From Litoribacter ruber (GTDB taxonomy: Bacteria > Bacteroidota > Bacteroidia > Cytophagales > Cyclobacteriaceae): DNA of 40,614 bases. Below, in pieces: positions 24,782-33,937 of the stretch. The notes under the pieces are model-generated. The model was not told the origin of the DNA. It saw nothing but the letters and a program-made list of their open reading frames with translations, and did no database searches. Where the stretch lies: NCBI RefSeq assembly GCF_018500185.1, contig NZ_JAHBGI010000017.1:1-40614 (forward strand), in the 5' to 3' direction. Each line of letters starts with the position of its first letter. The stretch's first letter is position 1. The position numbers were made by a program, and so were the translations under genes.

Positions 24782-25915
24782 TTAAAATTTACTCCAAACA
24801 ACCCTATTGATATAATCAGTATAACTCAAAATAATCCTCACAACCTTATCACTAACATTTGGCATTGAATAATCTGCCACCTGGCGCAAAGTTCTATCTT
24901 CATATCTATTCTGGGTATTTAATATTTCCAAAGCCTGCATAATACGTTCAGGATTCAATCCTACCATCATGACGGATGCCTCTTCCATTGCTTCCGGACG
25001 CTCATGTGCTTCCCGAATATTTAAGGCCGGAAAATTCATAATGGAGGATTCTTCTGAAATGGTACCACTATCAGACAAAACTGCTTTTGCATTCTTTTGT
25101 AAATGGTTGTAATCATGAAACCCCATTGGCTTCATTATTTGAATGAGTTTATTGAACGTCACCCCAGTTTGATCAATTTTATTCCTTGTTCGGGGATGGG
25201 TTGAGACAATGATTGGCAGTCCGTAAGTTTCTGCAATAGCGTTCAGACTTTCAACCAATTTTAAAAAGTTATCAGAATTGATATTTTCTTCCCGATGTGC
25301 TGAGACCACAAAATACCTTTCCTTTTGCAATTTTAAATTTGATAAAACATCAGAAGAATCTATCTGTATTCTATTTGCATTCACCACCTCATAAATAGGA
25401 GAACCTGTTTTTATAACTCTGTCAGCTGGCAGCCCTTCCCGCAACAAATATTCCCTTGCGATATCACTATAGGTGAGGTTTATATCACTTATATGATCCA
25501 CAATTTTCCTATTGGTTTCTTCTGGAACACGTTGATCAAAACAACGGTTTCCGGCTTCCATATGAAAAATTGGAATCTTCCTTTTCTTAGCAGCAATAGC
25601 ACATAGACAAGAATTGGTATCGCCTAAAACCAAAAAAGCATCAGGATTAACAGATTCCAAAATAGGATCTATATTTATTAATATTTGTCCTGCAGTTGTT
25701 GTAGCATTTCCTCCGGCAGCATTCAAAAAATAATCAGGCTTTCTTAGTCCCAGATCCTCGAAAAAGACTTCATTTAACTCGTAATCGTAATTTTGCCCAG
25801 TATGCACAAGAATGTGTTCAATACTTTCAGTTGCATCTAGTTTTAATATAACTCTAGAAAGCCTGATGATTTCCGGCCGGGTTCCGACTACGGTCAATAC
25901 TTTTAATTTTTTCAT
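24782..25915 (-). CDS. fnlC: UDP-HexNAc 2-epimerase (FnlC/WbjD/CapG type)
   Basis: A 377-residue non-hydrolysing 2-epimerase of the WecB fold. Seen: VVGTRPEIIRLSRVI (8-22), HTGQNYDYELNEVFF, LGDTNSCLCAIAAKKRKIP, HMEAGNRCFDQRVPEETNRK and SDSGTISEESSIMNFP. In this gene order it carries out the last step to UDP-L-FucNAc rather than making UDP-ManNAc. It lies 10 bp after fnlB and 12 bp before wbuB, as one operon. Confidence 0.93.
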   Translation of the reverse strand: MKKLKVLTVVGTRPEIIRLSRVILKLDATESIEHILVHTGQNYDYELNEVFFEDLGLRKPDYFLNAAGGNATTTAGQILINIDPILESVNPDAFLVLGDTNSCLCAIAAKKRKIPIFHMEAGNRCFDQRVPEETNRKIVDHISDINLTYSDIAREYLLREGLPADRVIKTGSPIYEVVNANRIQIDSSDVLSNLKLQKERYFVVSAHREENINSDNFLKLVESLNAIAETYGLPIIVSTHPRTRNKIDQTGVTFNKLIQIMKPMGFHDYNHLQKNAKAVLSDSGTISEESSIMNFPALNIREAHERPEAMEEASVMMVGLNPERIMQALEILNTQNRYEDRTLRQVADYSMPNVSDKVVRIILSYTDYINRVVWSKF

Positions 25916-25925
25916 TATTTAAAAT

Positions 25926-27044
25926 CTAAACTTCAACGAAATAGGTATCTGGGTCCTCCTGGTTGTATGGCTCATTGATCCAAAAGTTGGTATATAGAAC
26001 TTCATCACCTATATTTTTGATATTATGCGTGTACCAAATGGGCATATCCACATAAGCAGGTTCATCGCCGTCCAGGTAAAAATCCAAAACTTCATCAGTT
26101 CCCATCCTACGCAATTGAATTAAAGCCTTTCCTTTAATCACTGCAAAACGCTCTATTTTTCTGGTATGAAAATGATTCCCTCTTGTAATACCCGGCACCG
26201 TAGTAGAAAAAGACACCTGCCCTCCTATTCCCAGTCTTATTACCTCTACAAAGGAGCCGCGTGCATCAGTGTGTTTTTGAAACTTTACTGGAAAATAATT
26301 CCTTACGTCTATATAGCACCTATATGTGTTAAATAGGTTCGTTTCAAAGGAATTATTTAATACAGGAATTTCCCCGGCGTCCTGATATAATTTTCGATAG
26401 TCTTGAAGTAGTTTCAGGATTTCAGAGACTTTAGCCTCTGCGGTATGAGGAACATTAAAATAATGTTCGTTAGCCTTGGTTCTGATTTTATCAATAATTT
26501 CCTCAACTAACTCCCCCACATATATGAGTTTAAGAGTACCGTCCTCTTTTATAACAGGGGTTTCTCCATTGGCAATTTGATGTGAGAAAGTCGCAACAAC
26601 TGAATTATAATAAGGATGACCAAAAGGCCCGTAAACATTCGGAATTATAAGTCCGGAAAAGGTTCCTCCAGAGTTAATTGCCCACTCTGAGAATAACTCT
26701 CTCCCTTCTTTCTTTGACTTCCCATACAAATTATCCCTTTCTTCTTGGGACGAAGAAGACATGATAATATGTGCTGTGCTTCCTCTCTGCTCCAATGCGG
26801 CAATTAATTTTTTCACCAGACCAACATTGGTTTGATAGATTATTTCAGGATCATTATGTCTGTTTAAAGCAGCCAGATGAACAATAACATCACAGCTGCT
26901 TACAAAATGTACCAATTTTTCCTGATCCTGAAAATATTCCTTTTCAAACGGAACTAATTGAAATTCATTATCAAGTAAACTTAAGCTGTTAAAAAGATGG
27001 GTACCTACAAACCCGGATTGGCCTGTAATTCCTATTTTTTTCAT
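25926..27044 (-). CDS. fnlB: Bifunctional epimerase-reductase (FnlB/WbjC/CapF type)
   Basis: A 372-residue two-domain enzyme of UDP-L-FucNAc synthesis. The N-terminal SDR domain has GITGQSGFVGTHL (5-17) and LYGKSKKEGRELF (catalytic Tyr-x3-Lys). The C-terminal cupin domain (about 250-372) has FHTRKIERFAVIKG and PIWYTHNIKNIGDEVLYTNFW with metal-binding histidines. The cupin epimerises at C3 and the SDR reduces C4, as known for CapF. Length equals CapF. It follows a separate small cupin gene by 21 bp. Confidence 0.93.
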   Translation of the reverse strand: MKKIGITGQSGFVGTHLFNSLSLLDNEFQLVPFEKEYFQDQEKLVHFVSSCDVIVHLAALNRHNDPEIIYQTNVGLVKKLIAALEQRGSTAHIIMSSSSQEERDNLYGKSKKEGRELFSEWAINSGGTFSGLIIPNVYGPFGHPYYNSVVATFSHQIANGETPVIKEDGTLKLIYVGELVEEIIDKIRTKANEHYFNVPHTAEAKVSEILKLLQDYRKLYQDAGEIPVLNNSFETNLFNTYRCYIDVRNYFPVKFQKHTDARGSFVEVIRLGIGGQVSFSTTVPGITRGNHFHTRKIERFAVIKGKALIQLRRMGTDEVLDFYLDGDEPAYVDMPIWYTHNIKNIGDEVLYTNFWINEPYNQEDPDTYFVEV

Positions 27045-27065
27045 AAATAGATTGATTATTTTTAA

Positions 27066-27482
27066 TTATGAGGAGAAGTAGTCACTATTATAGCGGTATT
27101 CGTCCTTCACTTCTCCAAGAAGATGATCAGCCATGACCAAGAGTTTCGAATTGGTTTCCAGTGCTGTTATAAGGGTAATATTTCCAGCAGGCACATGTAA
27201 GACATCCAATTTCTCAGAACAAACTATAAAGTCTAATATTTCCAAATCTTTGGAGGGCTGCTCCCAATTATTCGGCGTGACCGTTTGAATTAGAAACGAA
27301 CCTGTCATGGCAGAAAACCAACGATGTTCAATTTGATGTCCCTGCCAGCCTCTTTTATATCCTAACTCTTTGTTGGTTATAGTATAAATTCTTTTTCCTT
27401 CAGAAATATCAAAGGCATTGTTATAAGTTAACGTCCCTCGATCATCTTTAAAGCAGTCTCCTTTAATGAGTTGTGGTTTCAA
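27066..27482 (-). CDS. Small cupin, sugar 3,4-ketoisomerase/epimerase-like
   Basis: A 138-residue single-domain cupin similar in layout to FdtA/WxcM-type nucleotide-sugar ketoisomerases. Seen: KGDCFKDDRGTLTYNNAFD, YTITNKELGYKRGWQGHQIE with HRWFSAMTGSFLIQTV, and VLHVPAGNITLITALE. It overlaps the end of fnlA by 20 bp and precedes fnlB. Its exact step is unclear, since FnlB already has a cupin epimerase domain; it may assist the C3/C5 epimerisation or modify a side product. Confidence 0.75.
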   Translation of the reverse strand: MKPQLIKGDCFKDDRGTLTYNNAFDISEGKRIYTITNKELGYKRGWQGHQIEHRWFSAMTGSFLIQTVTPNNWEQPSKDLEILDFIVCSEKLDVLHVPAGNITLITALETNSKLLVMADHLLGEVKDEYRYNSDYFSS

Positions 27483-28500
27483 GATTTGAAGAATAATTTT
27501 TAATATGTTCCTGTACTAATGGCAACTGCAGGAGTAATTTTTTTACTCCTTCAACATCAAGCTGTTCCGTGTTATGCGAGTTATAATCTTCAATCTCGGA
27601 AATATGCCCCTCTCCTTCAGAAAAATATTTGCTGTAATTTAGATCCCTATTATCTGCAGGGATTCGGAAAAATTCTCCCATATCTTCCGCTTTCAGCATT
27701 TCTTCTCTTGTACAAAGGGTCTCGTACAGTTTTTCTCCATGTCTTGTCCCAATAATTTTGACTTCATTCTCAGCATTGGACATTTCTTTAATCGCTTTTG
27801 CAAGATCACCAATTGTAGCTGCCGGAGCTTTATTTACAAATAAATCACCAGGGTTTCCATTTTCAAAGGCAAATAGCACAAGTTCCACCGCATCTTCTAG
27901 AGACATTAGAAACCGGGTCATTTTAGGATCGGTGACTGATATGGGTTGATTGTTTTTCATCTGGTTTAGAAATAATGGAATGACAGAACCTCTGGATGCC
28001 ATTACATTTCCATACCTGGTCAGACAAACGGTAGTTTTCCTTAAGTCCCTTGACGCAGCGATTGCAACCTTTTCCATCATGGCTTTGGAAATACCCATGG
28101 CGTTAATAGGATAAGCCGCTTTATCAGTGCTTAAGCAAATTACTTTTTGCACCTCATTATGAGCTGCCGCATCAATGACGTTCTGGGTTCCATGAACATT
28201 GGTTTGAACTGCTTGCATAGGAAAAAATTCACAGGACGGAACTTGTTTTAGAGCAGCAGCATGAAAAACATAATCGACACCACGCATGGCTGTTTCTACA
28301 CTACTATAGTCTCTTACATCTCCAATATAGAACCTAAGTTTTGCATTCTTAAGTTGGTTACGCATATCATCCTGTTTCTTTTCATCACGAGAAAAGATTC
28401 GAATCTCATTAAAATGATCAGTATGGAGAAAACGGTTTAGAACTGCATTTCCGAAGGAACCTGTGCCACCGGTGATTAGGAGAGTTTTGTTTTTTAACAT
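27463..28500 (-). CDS. fnlA: UDP-GlcNAc 4,6-dehydratase/5-epimerase (FnlA/WbjB/CapE type)
   Basis: A 345-residue soluble SDR that starts UDP-L-FucNAc synthesis. Seen: LLITGGTGSFGNAVL (7-21), FSRDEKKQDDMR (36-47), HAAALKQVPSCEFFP (80-94) and LSTDKAAYPINAMGISK (123-139), where Met replaces the usual Tyr as in FlaA1/CapE. The last residues overlap the next gene by 20 bp, indicating coupled translation. It lies 5 bp after a GT4 gene in the same operon. Confidence 0.94.
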   Translation of the reverse strand: MLKNKTLLITGGTGSFGNAVLNRFLHTDHFNEIRIFSRDEKKQDDMRNQLKNAKLRFYIGDVRDYSSVETAMRGVDYVFHAAALKQVPSCEFFPMQAVQTNVHGTQNVIDAAAHNEVQKVICLSTDKAAYPINAMGISKAMMEKVAIAASRDLRKTTVCLTRYGNVMASRGSVIPLFLNQMKNNQPISVTDPKMTRFLMSLEDAVELVLFAFENGNPGDLFVNKAPAATIGDLAKAIKEMSNAENEVKIIGTRHGEKLYETLCTREEMLKAEDMGEFFRIPADNRDLNYSKYFSEGEGHISEIEDYNSHNTEQLDVEGVKKLLLQLPLVQEHIKNYSSNLETTTH

Positions 28501-28505
28501 TTTAA

Positions 28506-29609
28506 TTATTTTATATTTAATAAATGTTTAAATTTCCCTAACCCTGCGTTTATGGAATTATTTTTTTCAATTTGAACCATAGCATTCTCAGAAAATTTCT
28601 TTCTTATTAACGGATTTGAAATCAAGATATTTAATTTTTCGTATAACTGATGAGAGTCTTTGGCTTCTACTAGAAACCCGTTTTCATTATCTTGAATAAT
28701 ATCAGGGATTGAACCTACGTTTGTTGCTATACAAGCTTTACCTGTCGCCATAGCCTCAACAAGAGAGTTGGGATAACCTTCAAAATGAGTCGGTAAAACA
28801 AAAATATCTGATTCTGCTAACAGGTTCATTTTTTGGTCCCCTAGGACCCAACCTTCCATTTTAATATATTTTTTAATATCGAACTTTTCGATGTATTGTT
28901 TTGCTTCCTCAAAATCATCACCATTCCCCGCTATAGTAACTTTGAATTCCAAATTTCCTTGTGCCAGTAAACGTGACGCTTCTAAAAGTTCAAATATTCC
29001 CTTGGACCGAGTAACCCAGGCCAGGAATAAAATATTTACTGGTTCATTTTGATTCTTTTTAAAAGAGCTAATCAAGGAATATTCATCGAAATCAAGAAAA
29101 TTTTCGATAATAACAAATCTTTTAGGGTCACCATTTGAAATCCCGAGGAAAAGATTTTTCCATACCTGACTTTGGCATACTACATTATCAACTTTTGTTA
29201 AGGTATAGCGTATGAATCTAGAAAGGAAGCCTATTTTCTTTATGTCGTTAATTATAAAGCCAGAACGGGGTGCTAAAATCACCTTTGATTTTGTAAAAAT
29301 TTTAGCCATTAGGCTCATCAAGCCCTTTTCCCAAAAACTCCAACCATCTGCCACAAAAATCAAAATATTATCAAACTTATAAAATATCAAATAATATGAG
29401 AAAGTTAGTAGACGTTTCATTGCATTAAATAATCGTGCAATAAATCTTCGTTTTAAATTACTTTCAGCTGTAGTGTCTATAAGTGTCCATTCAACTTCAG
29501 TGGACAATGCTTTAACTATTGTTTTACTAGCAAACATTTGTCCCCCAACACCTCCTTTTTTAGAGGTATCTTTAAATGATCCTACAAATAGAACTCTTTT
29601 CCTTTTCAT
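28506..29609 (-). CDS. Glycosyltransferase family 4
   Basis: A 367-residue GT-B enzyme that would extend the lipid-linked repeat unit at the cytoplasmic face. Seen: LFVGSFKDTSKKGGVGGQMF at the N-terminus (donor-side glycine loop), ILFLAWVTRSKGIFELLEA (about 191-209), and the nucleotide-sugar motif HFEGYPNSLVEAMATGKACI (about 275-294) with the E-x7-E pair. Donor and acceptor are unknown. Highly AT-rich, like its neighbours. Confidence 0.9.
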   Translation of the reverse strand: MKRKRVLFVGSFKDTSKKGGVGGQMFASKTIVKALSTEVEWTLIDTTAESNLKRRFIARLFNAMKRLLTFSYYLIFYKFDNILIFVADGWSFWEKGLMSLMAKIFTKSKVILAPRSGFIINDIKKIGFLSRFIRYTLTKVDNVVCQSQVWKNLFLGISNGDPKRFVIIENFLDFDEYSLISSFKKNQNEPVNILFLAWVTRSKGIFELLEASRLLAQGNLEFKVTIAGNGDDFEEAKQYIEKFDIKKYIKMEGWVLGDQKMNLLAESDIFVLPTHFEGYPNSLVEAMATGKACIATNVGSIPDIIQDNENGFLVEAKDSHQLYEKLNILISNPLIRKKFSENAMVQIEKNNSINAGLGKFKHLLNIK

Positions 29610-29689
29610 ACTTAAAATAAATTTATTTAAAAGTGTATAAAAAATTAAACTAAAAAATTTTCATTGTAAGGATTTTGATAAATTTAAGT

Positions 29690-30787
29690 TTACATTTTTC
29701 CAGAAAAAAGATTTAAATAAGACTCAACTGCGAAATTTTCATCTAATAGAGTTTGAGCATGATTATAATTACCATTGCCTATCGAAAAAATTTCTTCAGA
29801 GGATAAAGAAAGCAAATAAGAAATTTTTTCTTTTATGTCAACTACATCATTGGGGTTAAAAAGAAACTCTCTTTGATTATTTAGGAGAATGGGGATATCA
29901 GAAACAGACGATGCTATTACGGGCTTCCCCATCATCATTGCTTCACATATAGTATTTGGAAGTCCTTCCAATATACTGAACAGTCCCAGGGCATCACTTG
30001 CAGCTATTTTAATATGAATATCTTTCACAGGAGGGTGAAAATTAATAATTTCTTCTAGGTCATATTTAGAGATTAATTCTTTAACAGAATCCCTATAATC
30101 CTGTGAATGAACTGATCCATACCAATCAACAGTAAGCCTTCTTTTTTCTTGTTCACTTAAAAGATAAATCGCTTCAATCATTTTTAAAGGGTTTTTTACC
30201 TCCCGTAAACTTCCAACAACGATTAAGTGAAACCTGTCTTCTTCTAAAGCATTTCTATTGACATTACTAAACGGATTCCACTTAGTCCGATCAATAATAT
30301 TATAAATTACATGAATATTTTTTGTAGCAAGCAAGGGATTTGCCTTTTTAACCATTCTGAGATTTTCATGAGAATTTGAAACAATTTTATCAGCAAAAAA
30401 ATGAAACCATCGAAAAATCCTTCCTTTCAAAGAATTTAATATACGCGGATTAGCACTCCTCTCACCAACAACTAATTTCCAATTCTTTGAAGGTAATCCC
30501 GCCATCTCACATATGAGGTTAGGACCTTCAAGAAAAGACAATACTGCATCAGGTTTTTCCTGTCTTATTGCTCTTCTAAGCTTAGAAAAGCGAACAATAT
30601 ATTTACTTTCATTAACTATTTGAACAGGAATATTATATTTGCATAGATCTGATTCGAAAAAGTTAATTGCATGATAAATCAGGAAAGAAACTTCATTACC
30701 TTTCTTTTTAAAACCTATGGCCAATTCTACCATTTGTCTTTGTGCCCCACCAGAACCAAGACTATCAATAACACAGAGAATTTTCAT
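29690..30787 (-). CDS. Glycosyltransferase family 4
   Basis: A 365-residue GT-B enzyme with IDSLGSGGAQRQMVELAIGF (8-27), LIVVGSLREVKNPLKMIEAI (about 188-207) and SILEGLPNTICEAMMMGKPV (about 273-292). The first motif is typical of enzymes adding HexNAc residues in O-antigen clusters, but specificity cannot be read from sequence. The 80-bp gap to the next gene is very AT-rich and without a clear signal. Confidence 0.9.
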   Translation of the reverse strand: MKILCVIDSLGSGGAQRQMVELAIGFKKKGNEVSFLIYHAINFFESDLCKYNIPVQIVNESKYIVRFSKLRRAIRQEKPDAVLSFLEGPNLICEMAGLPSKNWKLVVGERSANPRILNSLKGRIFRWFHFFADKIVSNSHENLRMVKKANPLLATKNIHVIYNIIDRTKWNPFSNVNRNALEEDRFHLIVVGSLREVKNPLKMIEAIYLLSEQEKRRLTVDWYGSVHSQDYRDSVKELISKYDLEEIINFHPPVKDIHIKIAASDALGLFSILEGLPNTICEAMMMGKPVIASSVSDIPILLNNQREFLFNPNDVVDIKEKISYLLSLSSEEIFSIGNGNYNHAQTLLDENFAVESYLNLFSGKM

Positions 30788-30801
30788 TTAATCAATAATA
30801 A

Positions 30802-31968
30802 TTAAAGCTTAAAACCCAATAATTTTTCTTTGGCTCCAAATAGATAAGCTAAAAAAATAGAGGTTAAATATCCACTCATTGAGGTATAAAACATTGAAAC
30901 AGCTGAAGTCAACAACCAAATCAATAGTATTGTTATCAATAATAATTTACTATCAACATACAAATAATTTTTAAACAGATATCTTAAAACTGAAAATATT
31001 AATACTGAGTAAACGAAGACTCCTAATAAACCAAAATTTGAAAGTAATTCCAACCAATCATTATGAGCAAAATTTCCAGTGCCACTAAGTCTTAGGGATG
31101 CAGCAAATCCAAACCCAAATAGGATATTATAGAAATTATGACTGTCGTACCAACTTTCAAAAATATTGGCATATATTATATTCCGGCCACTAGATCCATC
31201 GCTATTAAATAATTTGAGAATCCGATAAGTTAAGAACTCATTACTTATTATAAACTCATAACCAAAATAAGTGAGCCCTGAAATACTAATGATTAAAATT
31301 ATATATCCATTTAATTTATTTTTATACGCTACAGTTCTTAGTTGATAATAAATAAATAAAAGTAATCCTATAATACCAGCAATAAAAGCTCCTCTCTTCG
31401 CTCCTTGAATTATAAAAAAGATTAAAATAAGCATCAATAATGATGAAATAATTTTATTTCTGTTGAAAAGAAAAACAAAAGGAATAAGCGAAACGAATGA
31501 GTAGGACAAATTATTAACCACATCAGTATTATCATTTAACTGTTCGGAAAGAATTTGGGTAGAAGTAAAGAAATATTGAATAATAGTAATAGGTAATAGT
31601 ATAATGAAAAACCATTTTAAATGCTCAGTTCTAAAAATTCCTTTTTTGCTGAGATGATAAAAAGGGTAAAAAGTTAATGAACATACTAATATACCTTTAA
31701 ACATACTAAAATGATGCGGATTAGAGTGATCTCCAGTAAATACGAACCCAATAACATTTAAAATCAAGAGAAAAGTCCAAGTTTTAAAAAATAAAGACTT
31801 AGGATGGTTTAATAACAATGTCTTAAAAAAAAAAATTCCAGAAATGCATAATATTAATACTAATGCCCCTTGAGAAATTATTGATCCGCTAGGATAAAAA
31901 GATCCTTGAGAATAATATACTAAAAATAGAGATAATAATAAATTTCTTATGATACTTAAAATATTCAT
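30802..31968 (-). CDS. wzy: Wzy-type O-antigen/exopolysaccharide polymerase
   Basis: A 388-residue membrane protein with about ten to twelve hydrophobic helices and one larger periplasmic loop (about 240-300, with NSDGSSGRNIIYANIFESWY and GTGNFAHNDWLELLSNFG), the layout of Wzy and O-antigen ligase families. The HNDWLE word is typical of the Wzy_C region. As the only such protein between the glycosyltransferase genes it is the polymerase. Its start overlaps the ATP-grasp stop by 4 bp. Confidence 0.85.
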   Translation of the reverse strand: MNILSIIRNLLLSLFLVYYSQGSFYPSGSIISQGALVLILCISGIFFFKTLLLNHPKSLFFKTWTFLLILNVIGFVFTGDHSNPHHFSMFKGILVCSLTFYPFYHLSKKGIFRTEHLKWFFIILLPITIIQYFFTSTQILSEQLNDNTDVVNNLSYSFVSLIPFVFLFNRNKIISSLLMLILIFFIIQGAKRGAFIAGIIGLLLFIYYQLRTVAYKNKLNGYIILIISISGLTYFGYEFIISNEFLTYRILKLFNSDGSSGRNIIYANIFESWYDSHNFYNILFGFGFAASLRLSGTGNFAHNDWLELLSNFGLLGVFVYSVLIFSVLRYLFKNYLYVDSKLLLITILLIWLLTSAVSMFYTSMSGYLTSIFLAYLFGAKEKLLGFKL

Positions 31969-32984
31969 TGATTTTTCAAGATATTAATAAGATTTTCAAT
32001 CATCCAATACTGGGAATTAAATTTTCCTTCATGAAATGTCAAATCCTCATCCCAATAACCTTCGCAATCTTCATAAACATTTTGGGTAAAACCATAACTT
32101 ACCTCAATTATGTAAGGTTGCGAATTTTTATAAATAAAGTCAATTGCACATGCTTGGGCATTTAATTTCCGAGCGGTTTCAAATGCAAGTACGAGTGTGC
32201 TTTTATTAATATAAGCACTATCATACTTTATTTTTCCACTTCCGGATGCTCTAAAATCATTTTTTCGTACCATTCTTTTAATTCCGAATGCTTTATCTTT
32301 AATTATAATTATGCGAATATCTGAATCATTATTGGGGATGAATTCCTGGAAATAAATATATCCTCTTTCAGTCGCAACTTGTTTTGAATACTGGGTTGAG
32401 ATCAGCATTCTGCCAAATGCTTTTACTACTTCTGGGAAGGACTTTGTATTAGTTTTAAATTTTTTAAAAGTATCTAAAAAATATCTTCTACCATCAAATT
32501 GTTGAAACCCTTTCCCAAAAGCAGTATTAATAAGATTTGTACATTCCATTTTATTATGAACAAGCCTAACATTGGCAGCACCAGCACCTCCTTTCAGTTT
32601 AAAAACCTTAGGGTATGTCGTCTTATTTGCCCAGTCCAATGCTATATGTTTATCATAAAAAACAAAACTTGGTACAAGCGGAACACCAATAGCCTCTAAC
32701 AAATATTTTTGGGCAACTTTATCATCAAAATGCCAAGCGGTTTTAAAATTGGGAAAAACTTTTATCCCAGCGTGTTCTAAAGCAAATAAGAGTGGTTTAG
32801 CGGCTAATACATCCTTAATGTTTGCGTGGTGATGATGCCACAGGAAAGCATCGCAATCTTTTATCTGGTCAATAATGTCTGTATCATAAGCATTAACTGT
32901 TTTATAATCAATGTTGATTGATTTACAATATTCAATCCACCGATCAGAAAAACTTTCTTCTCTATTATGTATTGCAATTTTCAT
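31965..32984 (-). CDS. ATP-grasp ligase of the polysaccharide cluster
   Basis: A 339-residue RimK/D-Ala ligase-like ATP-grasp enzyme, expected to join a carboxylate to an amine with ATP via an acyl-phosphate. Seen: KVFKLKGGAGAANVRLV (126-142, glycine-rich ATP lid), YFQEFIPNNDSDIRIIII (211-228), AIDFIYKNSQPYIIEVS (280-296) with metal ligands Asp282 and Glu294; the usual Asn after the Glu-Val pair is Ser296. A histidine run (HHHH, 50-53) lies in the N-terminal domain. With uronic acid genes tviB/tviC in the same operon, amidation or aminoacylation of GalNAcA is a plausible role (inference). It overlaps wzy by 4 bp and is 7 bp from the GT2 gene. Confidence 0.8.
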   Translation of the reverse strand: MKIAIHNREESFSDRWIEYCKSINIDYKTVNAYDTDIIDQIKDCDAFLWHHHHANIKDVLAAKPLLFALEHAGIKVFPNFKTAWHFDDKVAQKYLLEAIGVPLVPSFVFYDKHIALDWANKTTYPKVFKLKGGAGAANVRLVHNKMECTNLINTAFGKGFQQFDGRRYFLDTFKKFKTNTKSFPEVVKAFGRMLISTQYSKQVATERGYIYFQEFIPNNDSDIRIIIIKDKAFGIKRMVRKNDFRASGSGKIKYDSAYINKSTLVLAFETARKLNAQACAIDFIYKNSQPYIIEVSYGFTQNVYEDCEGYWDEDLTFHEGKFNSQYWMIENLINILKNQ

Positions 32985-32991
32985 AGTTTGT

Positions 32992-33936
32992 TTAACCTCT
33001 AATTTTATAAAGGATATATATAGGAAAAAAACCTAAAATTAAAAAAAAATGATCAAGAATATAGAATTTTTCAAAAGGTAGTTTAAACGGATTTTTTCTG
33101 AGACGAAAAGAAACATATAATGTTTTGGCAATCAATTCAAAATAGGTTCTTTTATCCCATCTTAGAATGTCTTCTCGACTTTCGTGAAGTTTATAAATAA
33201 CATTAACTAATGAATTATAAAAATTTTTCTTTATTTTTTTATTATCCGACGATGATAATCGATCTTCAGCAGCTAATGACACAATTGAAGTTACTTCTTC
33301 AACATACCTGGTTTTGTATTTTTTCCCAGCTCTAAACCATCTAATACTTTCTTGAAAGTTGCTACATTTATCTTCAAACATAAAATTATCTGGTACTTTT
33401 GCTTCATTACGCAGAACACTTGTTTTCCTACAACCGTGTAAATCTCCAGTAACTTTGAATTTATAGGTTAGTATATGAGCATAAGTATCAAAGATATCCT
33501 TTGGTAATGCGTTACCAACGATTCTACCATTTTCATACATATTCCTCGCTTTTACTTCCCAAAATTCATCATACACATTCGAGTTTTCTAATTCATTCCA
33601 ATGTTTATTGAAAATTTCTAGGGCTTGTGGAGTTAATGAATCATCGCTATCAATTGAAAGCACATACTTTCCCCTAAACATTTCTGTTGCTATTCGCCAC
33701 GCCGTATGTTTACCACCATTTTCTTTTTTTATATACCTAATTTTTAACTTTCCTTTATCAATAAAATTTTGAATAAGTGAATCTGTATTATCTGTAGATC
33801 CGTCATCAATAATAACCCATTCGAAATTTTGGTAAGTTTGCCTTAATAAACTCTCATATACCTTTGTTAAAAAAGAAGCTCTATTATATGTCGATGTAAA
33901 AACCGAAAACCTTAAAATTGTACTTATGCTATTCAT
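32992..33936 (-). CDS. Glycosyltransferase family 2
   Basis: A 314-residue GT-A enzyme. Seen: FSVFTSTYNRASFLTKVYES (10-29), WVIIDDGSTDNTDSLI (40-55) and LSIDSDDSLTPQALEIF (about 93-109) with the DxD metal site. The C-terminal third is basic with a hydrophobic stretch near the end (HFFLILGFFPIYIL) that may hold it to the membrane. It is one base from the wzx stop codon. Confidence 0.92.
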   Translation of the reverse strand: MNSISTILRFSVFTSTYNRASFLTKVYESLLRQTYQNFEWVIIDDGSTDNTDSLIQNFIDKGKLKIRYIKKENGGKHTAWRIATEMFRGKYVLSIDSDDSLTPQALEIFNKHWNELENSNVYDEFWEVKARNMYENGRIVGNALPKDIFDTYAHILTYKFKVTGDLHGCRKTSVLRNEAKVPDNFMFEDKCSNFQESIRWFRAGKKYKTRYVEEVTSIVSLAAEDRLSSSDNKKIKKNFYNSLVNVIYKLHESREDILRWDKRTYFELIAKTLYVSFRLRKNPFKLPFEKFYILDHFFLILGFFPIYILYKIRG

Positions 33937-33937
33937 T

